Shown: positions 42,862 to 52,345 of the stretch, piece after piece | Layout: each line of letters begins with the position of its first letter | Position numbering within the stretch: position 1 is the stretch's first letter | From: an uncultured Lachnospiraceae bacterium | Lineage (GTDB): Bacteria > Bacillota > Clostridia > Lachnospirales > Lachnospiraceae | Reading direction: 5' to 3' | DNA length: 64,000 bases | NCBI GenBank assembly: GCA_910583895.1 | Contig: CAJTYJ010000001.1 | Span: forward strand, 116,304-180,303 | Notes under the pieces: model-generated | What the model was told of the DNA's origin: nothing | What the model saw: the letters and a program-made list of their open reading frames with translations, nothing else | Database searches by the model: none | Program-made: the position numbers and the translations under genes

Positions 42862-43554
42862 TCAGCGGCGACGGCATCGGTCGCAGGCCCATCGAAAGGT
42901 CCGGGACATGACAGGACCGGTCAGCATAATTCCTGCTAAAGTGCCGATGTGGATTACGCCGCCCAGTCCAAGGGCACCTGCGGTCAGCAGAAGATCATAG
43001 CTTACCCGCACGGCGCCCAGGGAAAAAGGCAGGGATCCGGCTGCTGTCTGGATCAGGGCGTCGCCGGGGGAGATTCCCAGTCCGGCGGCCTGATACAGCC
43101 CAAGCCCCACTGCCGTAAGGACAGTGCTTAAAAGCAAAATGACAGTGCGGACAAAAAGGGGACTTTGTTCGATGTGCAGCAGGGACATTCCGTACAAAAA
43201 GCTGTCGCAGAAGATTCCGGTCAGGACAACGCTTAAGATGGTCCCGAAATGAATGTAACTTCGGTTGATACACAGAACGATCAGAAAATTGATCAGATTA
43301 AAAAGGGTTGCCGCTGTTCCGTAGCTTAAGGAAAAGGTGCGGCTGACCCCCTGGGTAAACGCTGTAACAGGGTCGCTTCCCAGAGACGCCCGGATGCATC
43401 CTGCCGCCCCCAGACTCATCAGAAGCAGTCCAAAGAGGAGCAGGAAAAGACGGATGTCAAAAGAATTCTGACAGACAGATCGTCCGGCCAAGAGCAGCCG
43501 ACTGGTAAGCGCCTTCCACCAGTTTGGTAAGTTGTATGGCTTCTTCCATTCCAT
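42862..43554 (-). CDS. YczE/YitT-like membrane protein
   Basis: 230 residues. Five hydrophobic segments, with LLLFGLLLMSLGAAGCIRASLGSDPVTAF and GLGLYQAAGLGISPGDALIQ typical of YczE-like proteins. The ATG at 43554 is supported by AGGAGA nine bases upstream, making a 98-nt overlap with the preceding oxidoreductase; a later TTG (43491) is the alternative. It ends the sugar operon. Its substrate or partner is unknown. Confidence 0.72.
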   Translation of the reverse strand: MEWKKPYNLPNWWKALTSRLLLAGRSVCQNSFDIRLFLLLFGLLLMSLGAAGCIRASLGSDPVTAFTQGVSRTFSLSYGTAATLFNLINFLIVLCINRSYIHFGTILSVVLTGIFCDSFLYGMSLLHIEQSPLFVRTVILLLSTVLTAVGLGLYQAAGLGISPGDALIQTAAGSLPFSLGAVRVSYDLLLTAGALGLGGVIHIGTLAGIMLTGPVMSRTFRWACDRCRRR

Positions 43555-44512
43555 AGTCCGGTATCTCCTGTTCTTCTGACTGCAGCAGATAAATAAACTG
43601 CTGTATGGTCAAAGGACTGGTGTCGGGTAACTCTTCCGGGGAAACTTCTTTTCCCGCCTCAAATCCAGGGAGCAGATCAGACTGCAGAAACACCCGGATG
43701 CGGTCCTGATTCAGGCCGATAAATCCAAGGATGGCAAGACGCCCCTGGTTTCCGATGATTTCCACATAATTTTCCAGATGTGCTGCAAAAAAGCTGGTGT
43801 GGGAGGCGGCCAGCACCCCGTTTTCAAAACGGATCACAAGGGTGGACACGTCGTCCTGCCCATTTCCAAGCCGGCTTTGGGTCAGTGCTGTCACGTCTTT
43901 GGCTCGCCCAAAGAGCCAGGAGAGCAAAGAGAGCCCGTGGGTTCCCAGATCGATGGTTGCCCCGCCGGCGGTCTGACGGTTGTCATACCAGTAATCCGGC
44001 AGTCCGCCTTCCTCGCCGTAGGCCATGCCGTGTACCCGCCGCACATAGGCAGAGCCGATCTGTCCGAGGCATCCTTTTCGGATCAGTTCTTTGGCAAAAT
44101 GGTACGCCCCGTAGGGCAGCGCGTCAAGAGAAATCATAAATTTCACGTGGTTTTGACGGACCGCTCTTTGGATCTTAAGACATTCCTCCACGGAAGGTGC
44201 CAGCACTTTCTCGCAGAAAATGTGTTTTTTGCGGGCGGCGGCGCAAAGGACTGCTTTTTTGTGGCTTGTGGTGGCGCACTGGATGATCACGCCCAGGCTT
44301 TCATAATCGGTCAGTGCTTTTTCCAGATCCGGTTCAAAAGGGATGCCGAGGCGCTTTGCCGCGTCCTGCCCCCGTCCGGCGTCTTCGTCCCAGACGACGG
44401 TAAATTCCACCGGATTTTTTGGGTCCTCCAGCAAAAGGGGGAGGTACATAAAGGTGTGCACATGCCAGCAGCCCAGAAGAGCCAGCCTGATTTTCTTGTT
44501 CTTTTTGTCCAT
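43457..44512 (-). CDS. Gfo/Idh/MocA-family oxidoreductase
   Basis: 351 residues from the ATG at 44512, with GAGGA six bases upstream; a GTG at 44524 overlaps the permease stop. Rossmann start LALLGCWHVHTFMYLP, the EKVLAPSVEE block in place of the usual EKPxA, and a C-terminal domain with GGATIDLGTHGLSLLSWLFG. The family oxidises or reduces sugar and polyol rings with NAD(P). It pairs with a second Gfo/Idh protein at 47655 and a TIM-barrel isomerase. Confidence 0.9.
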   Translation of the reverse strand: MDKKNKKIRLALLGCWHVHTFMYLPLLLEDPKNPVEFTVVWDEDAGRGQDAAKRLGIPFEPDLEKALTDYESLGVIIQCATTSHKKAVLCAAARKKHIFCEKVLAPSVEECLKIQRAVRQNHVKFMISLDALPYGAYHFAKELIRKGCLGQIGSAYVRRVHGMAYGEEGGLPDYWYDNRQTAGGATIDLGTHGLSLLSWLFGRAKDVTALTQSRLGNGQDDVSTLVIRFENGVLAASHTSFFAAHLENYVEIIGNQGRLAILGFIGLNQDRIRVFLQSDLLPGFEAGKEVSPEELPDTSPLTIQQFIYLLQSEEQEIPDYGMEEAIQLTKLVEGAYQSAALGRTICLSEFF

Positions 44513-44520
44513 GGATTTCC

Positions 44521-45333
44521 TCACTTTGACTCGATGCCGAACATACCGGCGATAAACGATTTCTGGAATACGAGGAACAAAAGCAGCGGCGGTATTGCCA
44601 TCAAAAGAGAGGCGGCGGTCAGAAGCTTCAGATCTGTTCCGTACTGGCCCTGGAAGGTCAGAAGCATCTGGGATACCGACATCAGCTTTCGGTCAGGGAT
44701 CAGCGCATAGGGGATCAGATAGTTCAGCCATGAATAGACAAAGGACTGAATGATGGTCGTGATGATTCCCATGCGAATATTGGGCAGCATGATCAGAAAG
44801 AAACATTTGATCCGGGAGCAGCCGTCGATATAGGCTGCGTCCTCCAAAGACCTTGGAAGCACTTCAAAAAAGCCTTTTAAGAGCCAGCAGGAAAAAGGGA
44901 TCTGAAAGGCGGTCATGACCAGGATCATCCCAAGTCTGGTATTGTAGAGTCCTGCCAGGTTGAGCATCCGGGTCAGCGGGATCAAAAGAACGGTGATCGG
45001 CAGAAGCGGAAGCACAAGCAGGGGAGACTGGATGCGGCTGCCGCCAAAACGAATCCTGGTCATGGCATAAACGGCCGGCACAATGATTAGTAACAAAAGT
45101 GCCACAGATACAGCAGAATAAAATATGGAATTCAGCACAGAAGTATAAAAAGCTTCATTGTGCAGCACAGCGATGTAATTCTGGATGGTTACCTCTTTTG
45201 GAATGATCCGCGGATCATAGTTGGTCAGGGAAAAAGAGGTGCGCATGCCCCACAGAAGCGGGGCAAGCACGAAGGCCAGAAGGAATATGCGGAAAAACCA
45301 TACAAAATACCGGTATCCTTTTGATTTATTCAT
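44521..45333 (-). CDS. Carbohydrate ABC transporter permease, MalG type
   Basis: 270 residues. Six membrane segments with the EAA loop LEDAAYIDGCSRIKCFFLI and the LKGFFEVLP stretch before it, diagnostic of the second permease of CUT1 importers. It overlaps the MalF-type gene by 8 nt. No ATPase is encoded in the operon, so a shared MsmK-type ATPase elsewhere probably serves it. Confidence 0.92.
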   Translation of the reverse strand: MNKSKGYRYFVWFFRIFLLAFVLAPLLWGMRTSFSLTNYDPRIIPKEVTIQNYIAVLHNEAFYTSVLNSIFYSAVSVALLLLIIVPAVYAMTRIRFGGSRIQSPLLVLPLLPITVLLIPLTRMLNLAGLYNTRLGMILVMTAFQIPFSCWLLKGFFEVLPRSLEDAAYIDGCSRIKCFFLIMLPNIRMGIITTIIQSFVYSWLNYLIPYALIPDRKLMSVSQMLLTFQGQYGTDLKLLTAASLLMAIPPLLLFLVFQKSFIAGMFGIESK

Positions 45334-46222
45334 ATGACACTTCCTCCTTCATATTCATGGCTTTATGATATCCCAACATAAAGATCGCCGCGATTGCGAG
45401 CAGGATTACACCTAGTGCAGAGGCAAAATTTACTTCAAAATAAAGAAATGCAGTCTTGAACAGGCGTACGCCCACAGTTTCGGTGGAATATCCCGGCCCT
45501 CCGAAAGTCAGCGGATAGATGGACTGGGAATCCTGCAGGGTGCCGTTGGTCACCATCAGGGTAATGATGAAGATATGGGACTTCAGGCAGGGGAGGGTGA
45601 TGCAGGTAAACTGCTTCCACTTGCCGGCGCTGTCCAGAGCCGCCGCCTCATAGAGATAACCCGGGATGGCGGTCAGCCCTGCGGCCAGAAAGAGCATGGC
45701 AAAGGGAAGGGAACGCCACACTTCATGGATCACAACGGCCAGCATGGAAAAGTGTTCGTCGGCCAGGGGAATAAATGTGCTTCCGGTTATCGCCTTGACA
45801 ATACCGGGGACAGGTCCTGCGTTGGCGTCGAACAGTGCCCGAAAGAAAATACTGCTGGCGATGGAAGGAATCAGCCACGGAAGAAAAAGCAGGGGTCTTA
45901 GAACATGGACAAACCGGCCTTTTTCTGTCACCAGGTGTGCGGCGATCAGTCCGAGACTGACCGTCAGACATACAGCGATCAAGGTATATAATAAAGTAAG
46001 GATGATGTTGGTCACAAACCGGCTTTCAGAAAAAAGCATCCGGTAGTTCTGCAGACCGGCCCACTGATCCTGAGGATCGAAAAGGCTCATCCGGATACCG
46101 GTGAATACCGGATAGATCATCAGAAGCCCAATGGCTGCCAGCATGGGAGTGATCATGAGATAGCCCAGCAGGGCATCACGTTTTATACGGATCTTCTTTT
46201 TCGAGTGTTTTTTCGCTTTCAT
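45326..46222 (-). CDS. Carbohydrate ABC transporter permease, MalF type
   Basis: 298 residues. A basic N-terminus, six membrane segments, and the EAA loop YLYEAAALDSAGKWKQFTCITLP. First permease of the same importer; begins 28 nt after the binding-protein stop with AGGAGGATGCC. Confidence 0.92.
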   Translation of the reverse strand: MKAKKHSKKKIRIKRDALLGYLMITPMLAAIGLLMIYPVFTGIRMSLFDPQDQWAGLQNYRMLFSESRFVTNIILTLLYTLIAVCLTVSLGLIAAHLVTEKGRFVHVLRPLLFLPWLIPSIASSIFFRALFDANAGPVPGIVKAITGSTFIPLADEHFSMLAVVIHEVWRSLPFAMLFLAAGLTAIPGYLYEAAALDSAGKWKQFTCITLPCLKSHIFIITLMVTNGTLQDSQSIYPLTFGGPGYSTETVGVRLFKTAFLYFEVNFASALGVILLAIAAIFMLGYHKAMNMKEEVSYE

Positions 46223-46249
46223 GGCATCCTCCTGCCTGCATCCGGGGGA

Positions 46250-47629
46250 CTAATGGGTGCCGGCCCCATACTGGTTATTGTATTCTTGCTCATACCGCGT
46301 TAATGTTTCCTGGATGGGCTGCTTTCCGATGATGCAGTCCTGGATGGCAGCAGCCACCGCGTCACAGAGCTGCAGAGCGGTTGTGGATTTGGGAGCGAGG
46401 GCACGTCCCGCCGCCAGAGATTCTTTCCAGACATCCCAGAATTCTCCCTGATAGATATCCTGGTCATACATGGACTTTCGGACCGGGAAACCGCCCACGC
46501 CGATCTGATAGATATCCGGCTCGTAGAGGCACATCATCAGTTTGAAGGCGGCCTCCGGGTCCTCACAGCTTTCTGCAATGGAGAAGGCCCATCCGTTCAC
46601 ATAGCGGCTGGAATTCTCAGGTGCCAGGAAAAATCCGATGTTGTTGGTCGCTGCTTCTCTGCTTGGGGTTGCAGCCCCGCTGATCATCCCGGCCCTCTCT
46701 AACTCATCAAAGATAAAGTTTCCGACGCCGTCGCACATGGCGTACTGGCCGTTTAAGAAGGGATCCCGGATGGTGGTAAAGTAATCACCGCTGACGGCCC
46801 ACTCTGGCGTTACCTTGTATTTATAGATTAAATCATATAAAAACTGTGCGGCCTGTACGCCGGCTTCCGACGCAAAATCTGCGTTGCCTTCTTCGTCCAG
46901 CAGATCACCTCCGAAGTACCAGAGGTAAGGGGAGAACGCGATTTCTGCGGTTGCCCGCCCGGCGCCGATGAAGGTGCCATAGCCCCATACGTCGTCCGTG
47001 GTCAGCTTCTGGGCATACTCGATCAGTTCTTCCATGGTCTGAGGAGGGGTATCCGGGTCCAGGCCGGCGGCTTCAAAGAGGTCTTTGTTGTAAGCGATGA
47101 CACGGGTGTGCAGGGTATAAGGGATTCCTCTTAATTTTCCTTCGGAATCCAGATAGGAATCCCAGTCCGACAGCCAGGTGAAATCCTCCTGTTCTTCCTT
47201 GGACAGTCCTTCAAAGTAGGGGCTCATATCTTTCAGGCCGCCGCTGGCCACCTGTTCTGCGAACTGAGCGGTGTTGACGGTGATCAGATCATGGGAGATG
47301 CCGGCTTTGTAGTCGGACATGAGCTTATTGTCGATCTCGTTCATTCCGTAATATTCTTCTTCCACCCGGTATTCGGGATTTTCTTCTACAAACCGGGCAA
47401 TGCCGGCTTCCAGCCACTCGTGGGGCCCCTTTCCCGACTCAGAGTTGGGGTCATAGGTATGGGCAATGCGGATGACCTTGCTGCCCGGTTTGGGAGCGTC
47501 GGAAGAAGCTTCGCTCCCTGCCGGCGCGGCATCGTTTCCTCTGGGAGCGCCGCATCCGGACATGGCTCCTGCGGCCAGTGCGGCTGCAAGCAGCAGGGCG
47601 ATTCTTTGTTTTCTTGACGTCTGACTCAT
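46250..47629 (-). CDS. Extracellular sugar-binding lipoprotein (CUT1 type)
   Basis: 459 residues from the ATG at 47629, preceded by AAAGGAGGATCCCC; the longer open frame starts within the ribosome site region. Lipoprotein signal with lipobox AMSGC, then a family-1 binding fold (for example DLITVNTAQFAEQVASGGLKDMSPY, VIAYNKDLFEAAGLDPDTPPQTMEEL). The ligand is unknown; the neighbouring oxidoreductases suggest a sugar, polyol or glycoside. Confidence 0.92.
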   Translation of the reverse strand: MSQTSRKQRIALLLAAALAAGAMSGCGAPRGNDAAPAGSEASSDAPKPGSKVIRIAHTYDPNSESGKGPHEWLEAGIARFVEENPEYRVEEEYYGMNEIDNKLMSDYKAGISHDLITVNTAQFAEQVASGGLKDMSPYFEGLSKEEQEDFTWLSDWDSYLDSEGKLRGIPYTLHTRVIAYNKDLFEAAGLDPDTPPQTMEELIEYAQKLTTDDVWGYGTFIGAGRATAEIAFSPYLWYFGGDLLDEEGNADFASEAGVQAAQFLYDLIYKYKVTPEWAVSGDYFTTIRDPFLNGQYAMCDGVGNFIFDELERAGMISGAATPSREAATNNIGFFLAPENSSRYVNGWAFSIAESCEDPEAAFKLMMCLYEPDIYQIGVGGFPVRKSMYDQDIYQGEFWDVWKESLAAGRALAPKSTTALQLCDAVAAAIQDCIIGKQPIQETLTRYEQEYNNQYGAGTH

Positions 47630-47654
47630 GGGGATCCTCCTTTCGTCCATCCGG

Positions 47655-48707
47655 TTATACAAAATCTTCAAAGGTTGTCACTTTTACGGGACGGCCTTCC
47701 AGTGCGGCCTGGTTTAATGCGACTGCCACGGCCAGGGAGTTGAATCCTTCCCGCCCCGGGATCGCGCTTTCTCTTTGCTGCAGAATTGCCTGAACGAATT
47801 CATCGGGAATGTTGCTGCGTATGGGATGTTCGTTGGAGCCGACTCCGGGTACCAGGAAACGCTCGCCGGTGCCGTCCTGATAATCGATTTTCACCAGGTA
47901 TTCTGGGTCGGTCAGCACACTTAAAATCCCTTTCTCACAGTAAAATACAGAACTGTTGTCTTCCGGGCCGTAGTAAGTCCAGCTGGCGGCGATGGTACCG
48001 ATGATTCCGCTTCTGCTTTTTAATACGCCGACCATATTGTCTTCCACGGAGACCGGCGTGCCGTCCGGATCTTTTTTGTCGCGGGTGGCCTTGTAGGCAA
48101 AGGCTTCCTCGAATTCATCTTCTAAAAGCCATCGCATCAGATCAATCTTGTGAACGCCAAGGTCGGCCAGGCATCCAAAAGCTGCCAGTTTGCTGTCAAA
48201 AAACCAGGATTCTTTTCCGTCGATGGACCAGTACTCGCATCCGGGATGACCAAAGACCGTACGGAAAGTAAGGACGCGTCCCATGTGTCCGCTGCTTAAG
48301 ATCTCTTTTGCCTTTTTGTAGGCGCCGGACATCCGCTGGTTCATGGCGATCATCAGTATTTTTTTGTTTTTTTCTGCACACTGGGTCATGCGGCGGGCCT
48401 GTTCCAGGGAGGCGGCCATGGGTTTTTCACATAATACATGCAGGCCTTTCTCAAGGGCGCATACGGCTACTTCTTCATGGGTGGCATTGTTGGTGCAAAT
48501 GATGATGGCATCCAGCTCTTCCTTATCCAGAAGCTCTTGATAAGTGCGGTAGGAACGTCCGCCATAAGTTTCTGCCATCAGGCGGCTGCGCTCGGGTACA
48601 TAATCACAGCATGCGGTCAGGGTCACATTGGGATTTTCGGAAAGCTCCGGAAAGTGTCTTTTTTGGGCGATCATTCCGCAGCCGATCACTGCAATACGAA
48701 TGGGCAT
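47655..48707 (-). CDS. Gfo/Idh/MocA-family oxidoreductase
   Basis: 350 residues from the ATG at 48707 with AGGAGG before it. Rossmann start IAVIGCGMIAQKRHFPEL, the EKPMAASLEQA block and the FGCLADLGVHKIDLMRW ring motif. The EKP lysine is retained. It probably carries out one redox step on the imported sugar or polyol. Confidence 0.92.
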   Translation of the reverse strand: MPIRIAVIGCGMIAQKRHFPELSENPNVTLTACCDYVPERSRLMAETYGGRSYRTYQELLDKEELDAIIICTNNATHEEVAVCALEKGLHVLCEKPMAASLEQARRMTQCAEKNKKILMIAMNQRMSGAYKKAKEILSSGHMGRVLTFRTVFGHPGCEYWSIDGKESWFFDSKLAAFGCLADLGVHKIDLMRWLLEDEFEEAFAYKATRDKKDPDGTPVSVEDNMVGVLKSRSGIIGTIAASWTYYGPEDNSSVFYCEKGILSVLTDPEYLVKIDYQDGTGERFLVPGVGSNEHPIRSNIPDEFVQAILQQRESAIPGREGFNSLAVAVALNQAALEGRPVKVTTFEDFV

Positions 48708-48745
48708 CTTTTTTCCTCCTTGTACAATCATGTTTGACAGGTTGC

Positions 48746-49660
48746 TTAACATAGGAACTGTCTGAGATAATGCGCGGACTGCCGGATGGAGTCCAGAATC
48801 CGTTCCGGGGAGCCTTCAAAGGCCCGGTCTTCGATCTCGATGCAGGCATATCCGTCGTATCCAATATCCAGCAGCGCAGATATGAATTTTCCCCAGTCGA
48901 TGTCACCGAGTCCCGGCAGCTTCGGACTCATATATTCCAGCGGATATGCCAGCGTGCCCACCTCTTTCAGGCGGTCGGGGTATAACTTGATGTCTTTCAG
49001 GTGCACATGAAAAATTTTGTCCCGGAATTCATAGATGATCCCGATATAGTCCAGCATCTGCCAGATGCAGTGGCTGGGATCGTAATTGATCCCCAGATAC
49101 GGACTGTCGATGGCTTCGAACATCTGCCTCCAGATACTCGGAGTTGCCGCCAGGTTCTGTCCTCCCGGCCACTGGCCGGCATCAAACAGCATGGGGCAGT
49201 TCTCGATGGCGATCCGAACCTTTTGCTCTTCTGCAAAGCGGATGATCGGGGGCCAGATTTCCCGGAACAATTTCATGTTTTCTTCCACGGTTTTTTCCTG
49301 GTCTTTGCCAGTGAACGTGGTGACCATATGTATGCCCAGCCGGGCACTGGCTTCTATGACCTTTTTTAGATGGTCAATATTCTGACGGCGGACGGACGGA
49401 TCATGGTCCATCATATTAGGATAATAGGCAAGGCTGCTGATCGCCACCTGATGCCGGCGGCAGGTGTCCAGGATGTGGTCAGCGTATTCTTCCGTCATAT
49501 GGCTTACATCAATATGGCTGACGCCCGCATAACGCCGCTTGGCACGGCCCGGAGGCCAGCAGGCCACTTCTACACAGGAAAAACCCTGATCAGCTGCAAA
49601 AGCGATCATATCCTCAAAAGAATAATCCGCCAGTATGGCACTGAGCAGTCCCATCTTCAT
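48746..49660 (-). CDS. TIM-barrel sugar isomerase/epimerase (AP endonuclease 2 fold)
   Basis: 304 residues. The xylose-isomerase-like TIM pattern is visible: VEVACWPPGRAKRRY, NYDPSHCIWQ, HVHLKDIK and GYACIEIEDR, which supply the usual metal-binding Glu, Asp and His. Such proteins act with Gfo/Idh dehydrogenases in inositol, keto-sugar and glycoside breakdown. First gene of the operon, starting 74 nt downstream of its predicted transcription start. Confidence 0.9.
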   Translation of the reverse strand: MKMGLLSAILADYSFEDMIAFAADQGFSCVEVACWPPGRAKRRYAGVSHIDVSHMTEEYADHILDTCRRHQVAISSLAYYPNMMDHDPSVRRQNIDHLKKVIEASARLGIHMVTTFTGKDQEKTVEENMKLFREIWPPIIRFAEEQKVRIAIENCPMLFDAGQWPGGQNLAATPSIWRQMFEAIDSPYLGINYDPSHCIWQMLDYIGIIYEFRDKIFHVHLKDIKLYPDRLKEVGTLAYPLEYMSPKLPGLGDIDWGKFISALLDIGYDGYACIEIEDRAFEGSPERILDSIRQSAHYLRQFLC

Positions 49661-49712
49661 GTGATTCCCTCCTTTCTGGTGTAAAATAGTATGATTATTT
49701 TCTGAAAAATAT

Positions 49713-49769
49713 TGTAAATTTACGTAAACTTTACATTTGGATCATACCATGGCATGTGAATAATGTCAA
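49713..49769 (-). promoter_or_regulatory. Sugar operon promoter with LacI-type operator
   Basis: On the minus strand TTGACA (49764-49769), 17 bp, TATGAT (49741-49746). Across the start and early transcript (49713-49735) lies a near-palindrome with TGTAAA and TTTACA ends and the perfect core TTTACGTAAA, as expected for the divergent LacI-family protein. Confidence 0.85.
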
Positions 49770-49879
49770 TAAAAAAATCATAAATCATATTTTTTTATCA
49801 GAAATACACAATATTGAAGAGCGGAACTGCAATTGGAACCAGGGGATATTTGTTGGAATTTACATTTTTTTCAGAACTG

Positions 49880-49908
49880 TTTACATTTTATCTGTTTTAT
49901 ATTATAGT
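49880..49908 (+). promoter_or_regulatory. Promoter of the LacI-family gene
   Basis: TTTACA (49880-49885), 17 bp, TATAGT (49903-49908). Two TTTACA words (49860-49865 and 49880-49885) resemble half-sites of the operator on the other side. Confidence 0.75.
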
Positions 49909-49938
49909 GGAACAGGAGAGAAAAAGGAGAAGAAAATC

Positions 49939-50967
49939 ATGGAAAAAATTACAATGGAGGAGATCGCACAGAGGGCGAATGTATCGATTGCCACGATTTC
50001 CAGAATTATCAATAACAAAGACACGGTGAAAACACAGACCAAAGAACGGGTGCTTCGGGTGATGGAAGAGATGGGGGTTCATCCAAAGGCGGCATCTGTC
50101 TTAAGCGATATGTCCAGCAATATGATCCTGATGTGCGTTCCGGATTTCAGCAACCCTTTCAACAGTCCGGTCATCGACGGCGTGCAGAAGGCAGCTTACA
50201 ACAGCGGATATGATGTATTGCTGCTTCAGTCCAAAGACTTTTACAAAAGCAGTGAGGATTATCTGAAGCTGATCCAGAATCATTCCATAGCCGGAATGCT
50301 GATCCTTTCTCCGGCCCCAGGTTCGGATCTGATGGATCAGCTTCGCTTTCGCTGCCCGATTGTCATGTGTTCAGAATATGCGGAGGATTATGGGATTTCC
50401 TATGTCAGCATCGACGATGTCCTTGCTTCGGAAAAAGCGGTGAACTATCTGATTTCCACCGGATGCCGGAAGATCGCTTTTTTGAACTGCAGTCTGCAGT
50501 TCAAATATGCAAGGCATCGGGAAAAGGGATATCTGAAAGCTGTGAAAGCGGCCGGGCTGGAACAGAATCCTTCCTGGATTTCCCATGTGCCCTACATCAA
50601 TTATCAGCTTGCCTTTTCCAATGCAAAACACATTTTATCTTTAGAAAACCGTCCGGACGGAGTGTTTGCCTGTTCGGATGTCTTCGCTGTGGCGGCAGTG
50701 CAGGCGGCAAAGGAGCTGGGGCTTCGGGTGCCGGAAGATGTGTCTGTGGTGGGATTTGACAACATTGATTTGTCAGTGATGTCAGATCCTCAGATTACAA
50801 CGATAAGTCAGCCAAGTTACAATCTGGGATTTCAGGCCTGTGGTTTATTGCTGGAAAAGATCAAGAATGCAGATACGCCCGACCGGCAGATCATTCTGGA
50901 CACGGAACTGATTGTCAGGGGATCGACCAGACTGGACAAGGCCGTGCCGGGTCCGGTGAAAGGATAG
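49939..50967 (+). CDS. LacI-family transcriptional regulator
   Basis: 342 residues from ATG 49939 with AAAAGGAGA upstream. N-terminal helix-turn-helix TMEEIAQRANVSIATISRII and hinge, then a periplasmic-binding-protein-like domain (NPFNSPVIDGVQKAAYNSGYD through VVGFDNIDLSVMSDPQITTI). Probable local repressor of the divergent sugar operon. Confidence 0.94.
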   Translation: MEKITMEEIAQRANVSIATISRIINNKDTVKTQTKERVLRVMEEMGVHPKAASVLSDMSSNMILMCVPDFSNPFNSPVIDGVQKAAYNSGYDVLLLQSKDFYKSSEDYLKLIQNHSIAGMLILSPAPGSDLMDQLRFRCPIVMCSEYAEDYGISYVSIDDVLASEKAVNYLISTGCRKIAFLNCSLQFKYARHREKGYLKAVKAAGLEQNPSWISHVPYINYQLAFSNAKHILSLENRPDGVFACSDVFAVAAVQAAKELGLRVPEDVSVVGFDNIDLSVMSDPQITTISQPSYNLGFQACGLLLEKIKNADTPDRQIILDTELIVRGSTRLDKAVPGPVKG

Positions 50968-50977
50968 GAGGGGGTTG

Positions 50978-51292
50978 ATGTCCAGGGTGCTTACCGATGC
51001 GCTGGTCTATGAGATTTTGTCGGTGGTGGAAGAGATTCCGGAGGGGAAAGTGGCTTCCTATGGACAGATTGCAAAGCTGATCGGCAGGGATCAAAATGCG
51101 AGGCTGGTGGGGAAAGTGCTGAGTATGGCAGAGTATTATGGAAAATATCCCTGCCACCGGGTGGTGAATCATGCAGGGAGGCTGGCGCCTGGATTTCGGG
51201 AGCAGAGGCGCCTTCTGCAGGAAGAAAAGGTGGAGTTCAGGGATGATAACCATGTGAATATGAAGAAGTGCGGATGGGATTTGGAAGGATGA
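50978..51292 (+). CDS. Short MGMT/Ogt-like DNA-binding domain protein
   Basis: 104 residues, corresponding only to the C-terminal domain of O6-alkylguanine-DNA alkyltransferases: VEEIPEGKVASYGQIAKLIG (helix-turn-helix with the arginine-finger region) and the active-site motif PCHRVV. Alkyltransferase-like (ATL) proteins of this size usually have Trp in place of that Cys; here Cys is kept, so methyl transfer remains possible. It starts 10 nt behind the LacI gene with AGGAGGGGG. Confidence 0.85.
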   Translation: MSRVLTDALVYEILSVVEEIPEGKVASYGQIAKLIGRDQNARLVGKVLSMAEYYGKYPCHRVVNHAGRLAPGFREQRRLLQEEKVEFRDDNHVNMKKCGWDLEG

Positions 51293-51306
51293 TATCCGTC
51301 AGTCGT

Positions 51307-52164
51307 CTACATCATCTTTTCGGTAATCATCTGTGAGGTTTTCTTTTTGTTTTCTTCCGCCTTTTCGCCCATCAGCCGGTAAACTTCTGCATAGAGAATA
51401 TCGATCAAAAACAGCTGTGCGGTCTTGGCGGCGATGGAACCGCCTTCTAAGGGGCCTTCGTTGGCGCCGCAGAGCAGCAGTGTGGAAGCATACGACGCCG
51501 CCGGGGATTTCAGAAATTGTGTGATAAACACCACATAAACTCTGGAATTGTGACAGATCCGGGCGATCTCGATGCAGTCCTTTGTGATTCCGGAGTTGGA
51601 GAAGATGACAGCCATGTCCCCCTCGCTCAGAAGCGCGGCCTGGGTCAGCTGCATGTGGGCGTCCGTGTTGTAGATCACGTTTGGCAGGATCTTGATCAGC
51701 TTATTCCGGAATTCGCCTGCGCTGGTGCCGGAACCCCCGAAGCCGAACAGATTGATTGTCCGGGAGGACAGGATTGCTTTGACTACCCTGGAGATGGCTT
51801 TGAAATCCAGCGTGTCATAAGTCTGTTCCAGGGCACAGCGGTAGGCCTGCAGCACGTTTTTTGCCGTATCGGCACAGTTATCGGTGTCGATGACGTTGAT
51901 GGCCTCTTTTTTTCTTGCGGATTCTGGTGAAGCGGTGCTAAGAGCAAGGGAAAGTTTAAAATCCTGGTATCCTTTCAACTCCAATGTGCGGCAGAAACGA
52001 AAGACGCTGGTCTCTCCCACATCACAGAGCCGCGACAGATCCGTGATGGTGGAATTTAAGGCGGTCTGGGGAGAAGAGAGGACAAAATCCGCCACCTTTT
52101 TTTCTGCTTTTGTCATCTTGGTATATTTTCCGGTGATCTGGGTCATCAAGTTTGTCGTGGCCAT
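51307..52164 (-). CDS. RpiR-family transcriptional regulator
   Basis: 285 residues. N-terminal helix-turn-helix (about 1-80, with LSRLCDVGETSVFRFCRTL) and a C-terminal SIS sugar-phosphate domain with NLFGFGGSGTSAGEFRNKL. Divergent from nanE-nanK, so a likely sensor of an amino-sugar phosphate such as N-acetylmannosamine 6-phosphate (inference). Confidence 0.93.
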   Translation of the reverse strand: MATTNLMTQITGKYTKMTKAEKKVADFVLSSPQTALNSTITDLSRLCDVGETSVFRFCRTLELKGYQDFKLSLALSTASPESARKKEAINVIDTDNCADTAKNVLQAYRCALEQTYDTLDFKAISRVVKAILSSRTINLFGFGGSGTSAGEFRNKLIKILPNVIYNTDAHMQLTQAALLSEGDMAVIFSNSGITKDCIEIARICHNSRVYVVFITQFLKSPAASYASTLLLCGANEGPLEGGSIAAKTAQLFLIDILYAEVYRLMGEKAEENKKKTSQMITEKMM

Positions 52165-52345
52165 CTGGATTCCTCTGCTTTCCTGGAGTCTGGGTATGGG
52201 TAAAGCCCAAGGGGGGGAATCCTTCCTGGGCTGGAGCTGGTTGTGTTCCGGCTACCGTCTGTTTCTGTGATAGATCTGCGGGGCAAAACTTTTTCAGACC
52301 CCAAGTACCATCTTTGGATAGCTGGCAAAGCAGCAGTATGCGCTC

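Noticed and set aside
43778..44710. A 310-codon plus-strand frame across the Gfo/Idh and permease genes
   Set aside because: Antisense to two well-recognised genes, and its translation has no domain pattern.
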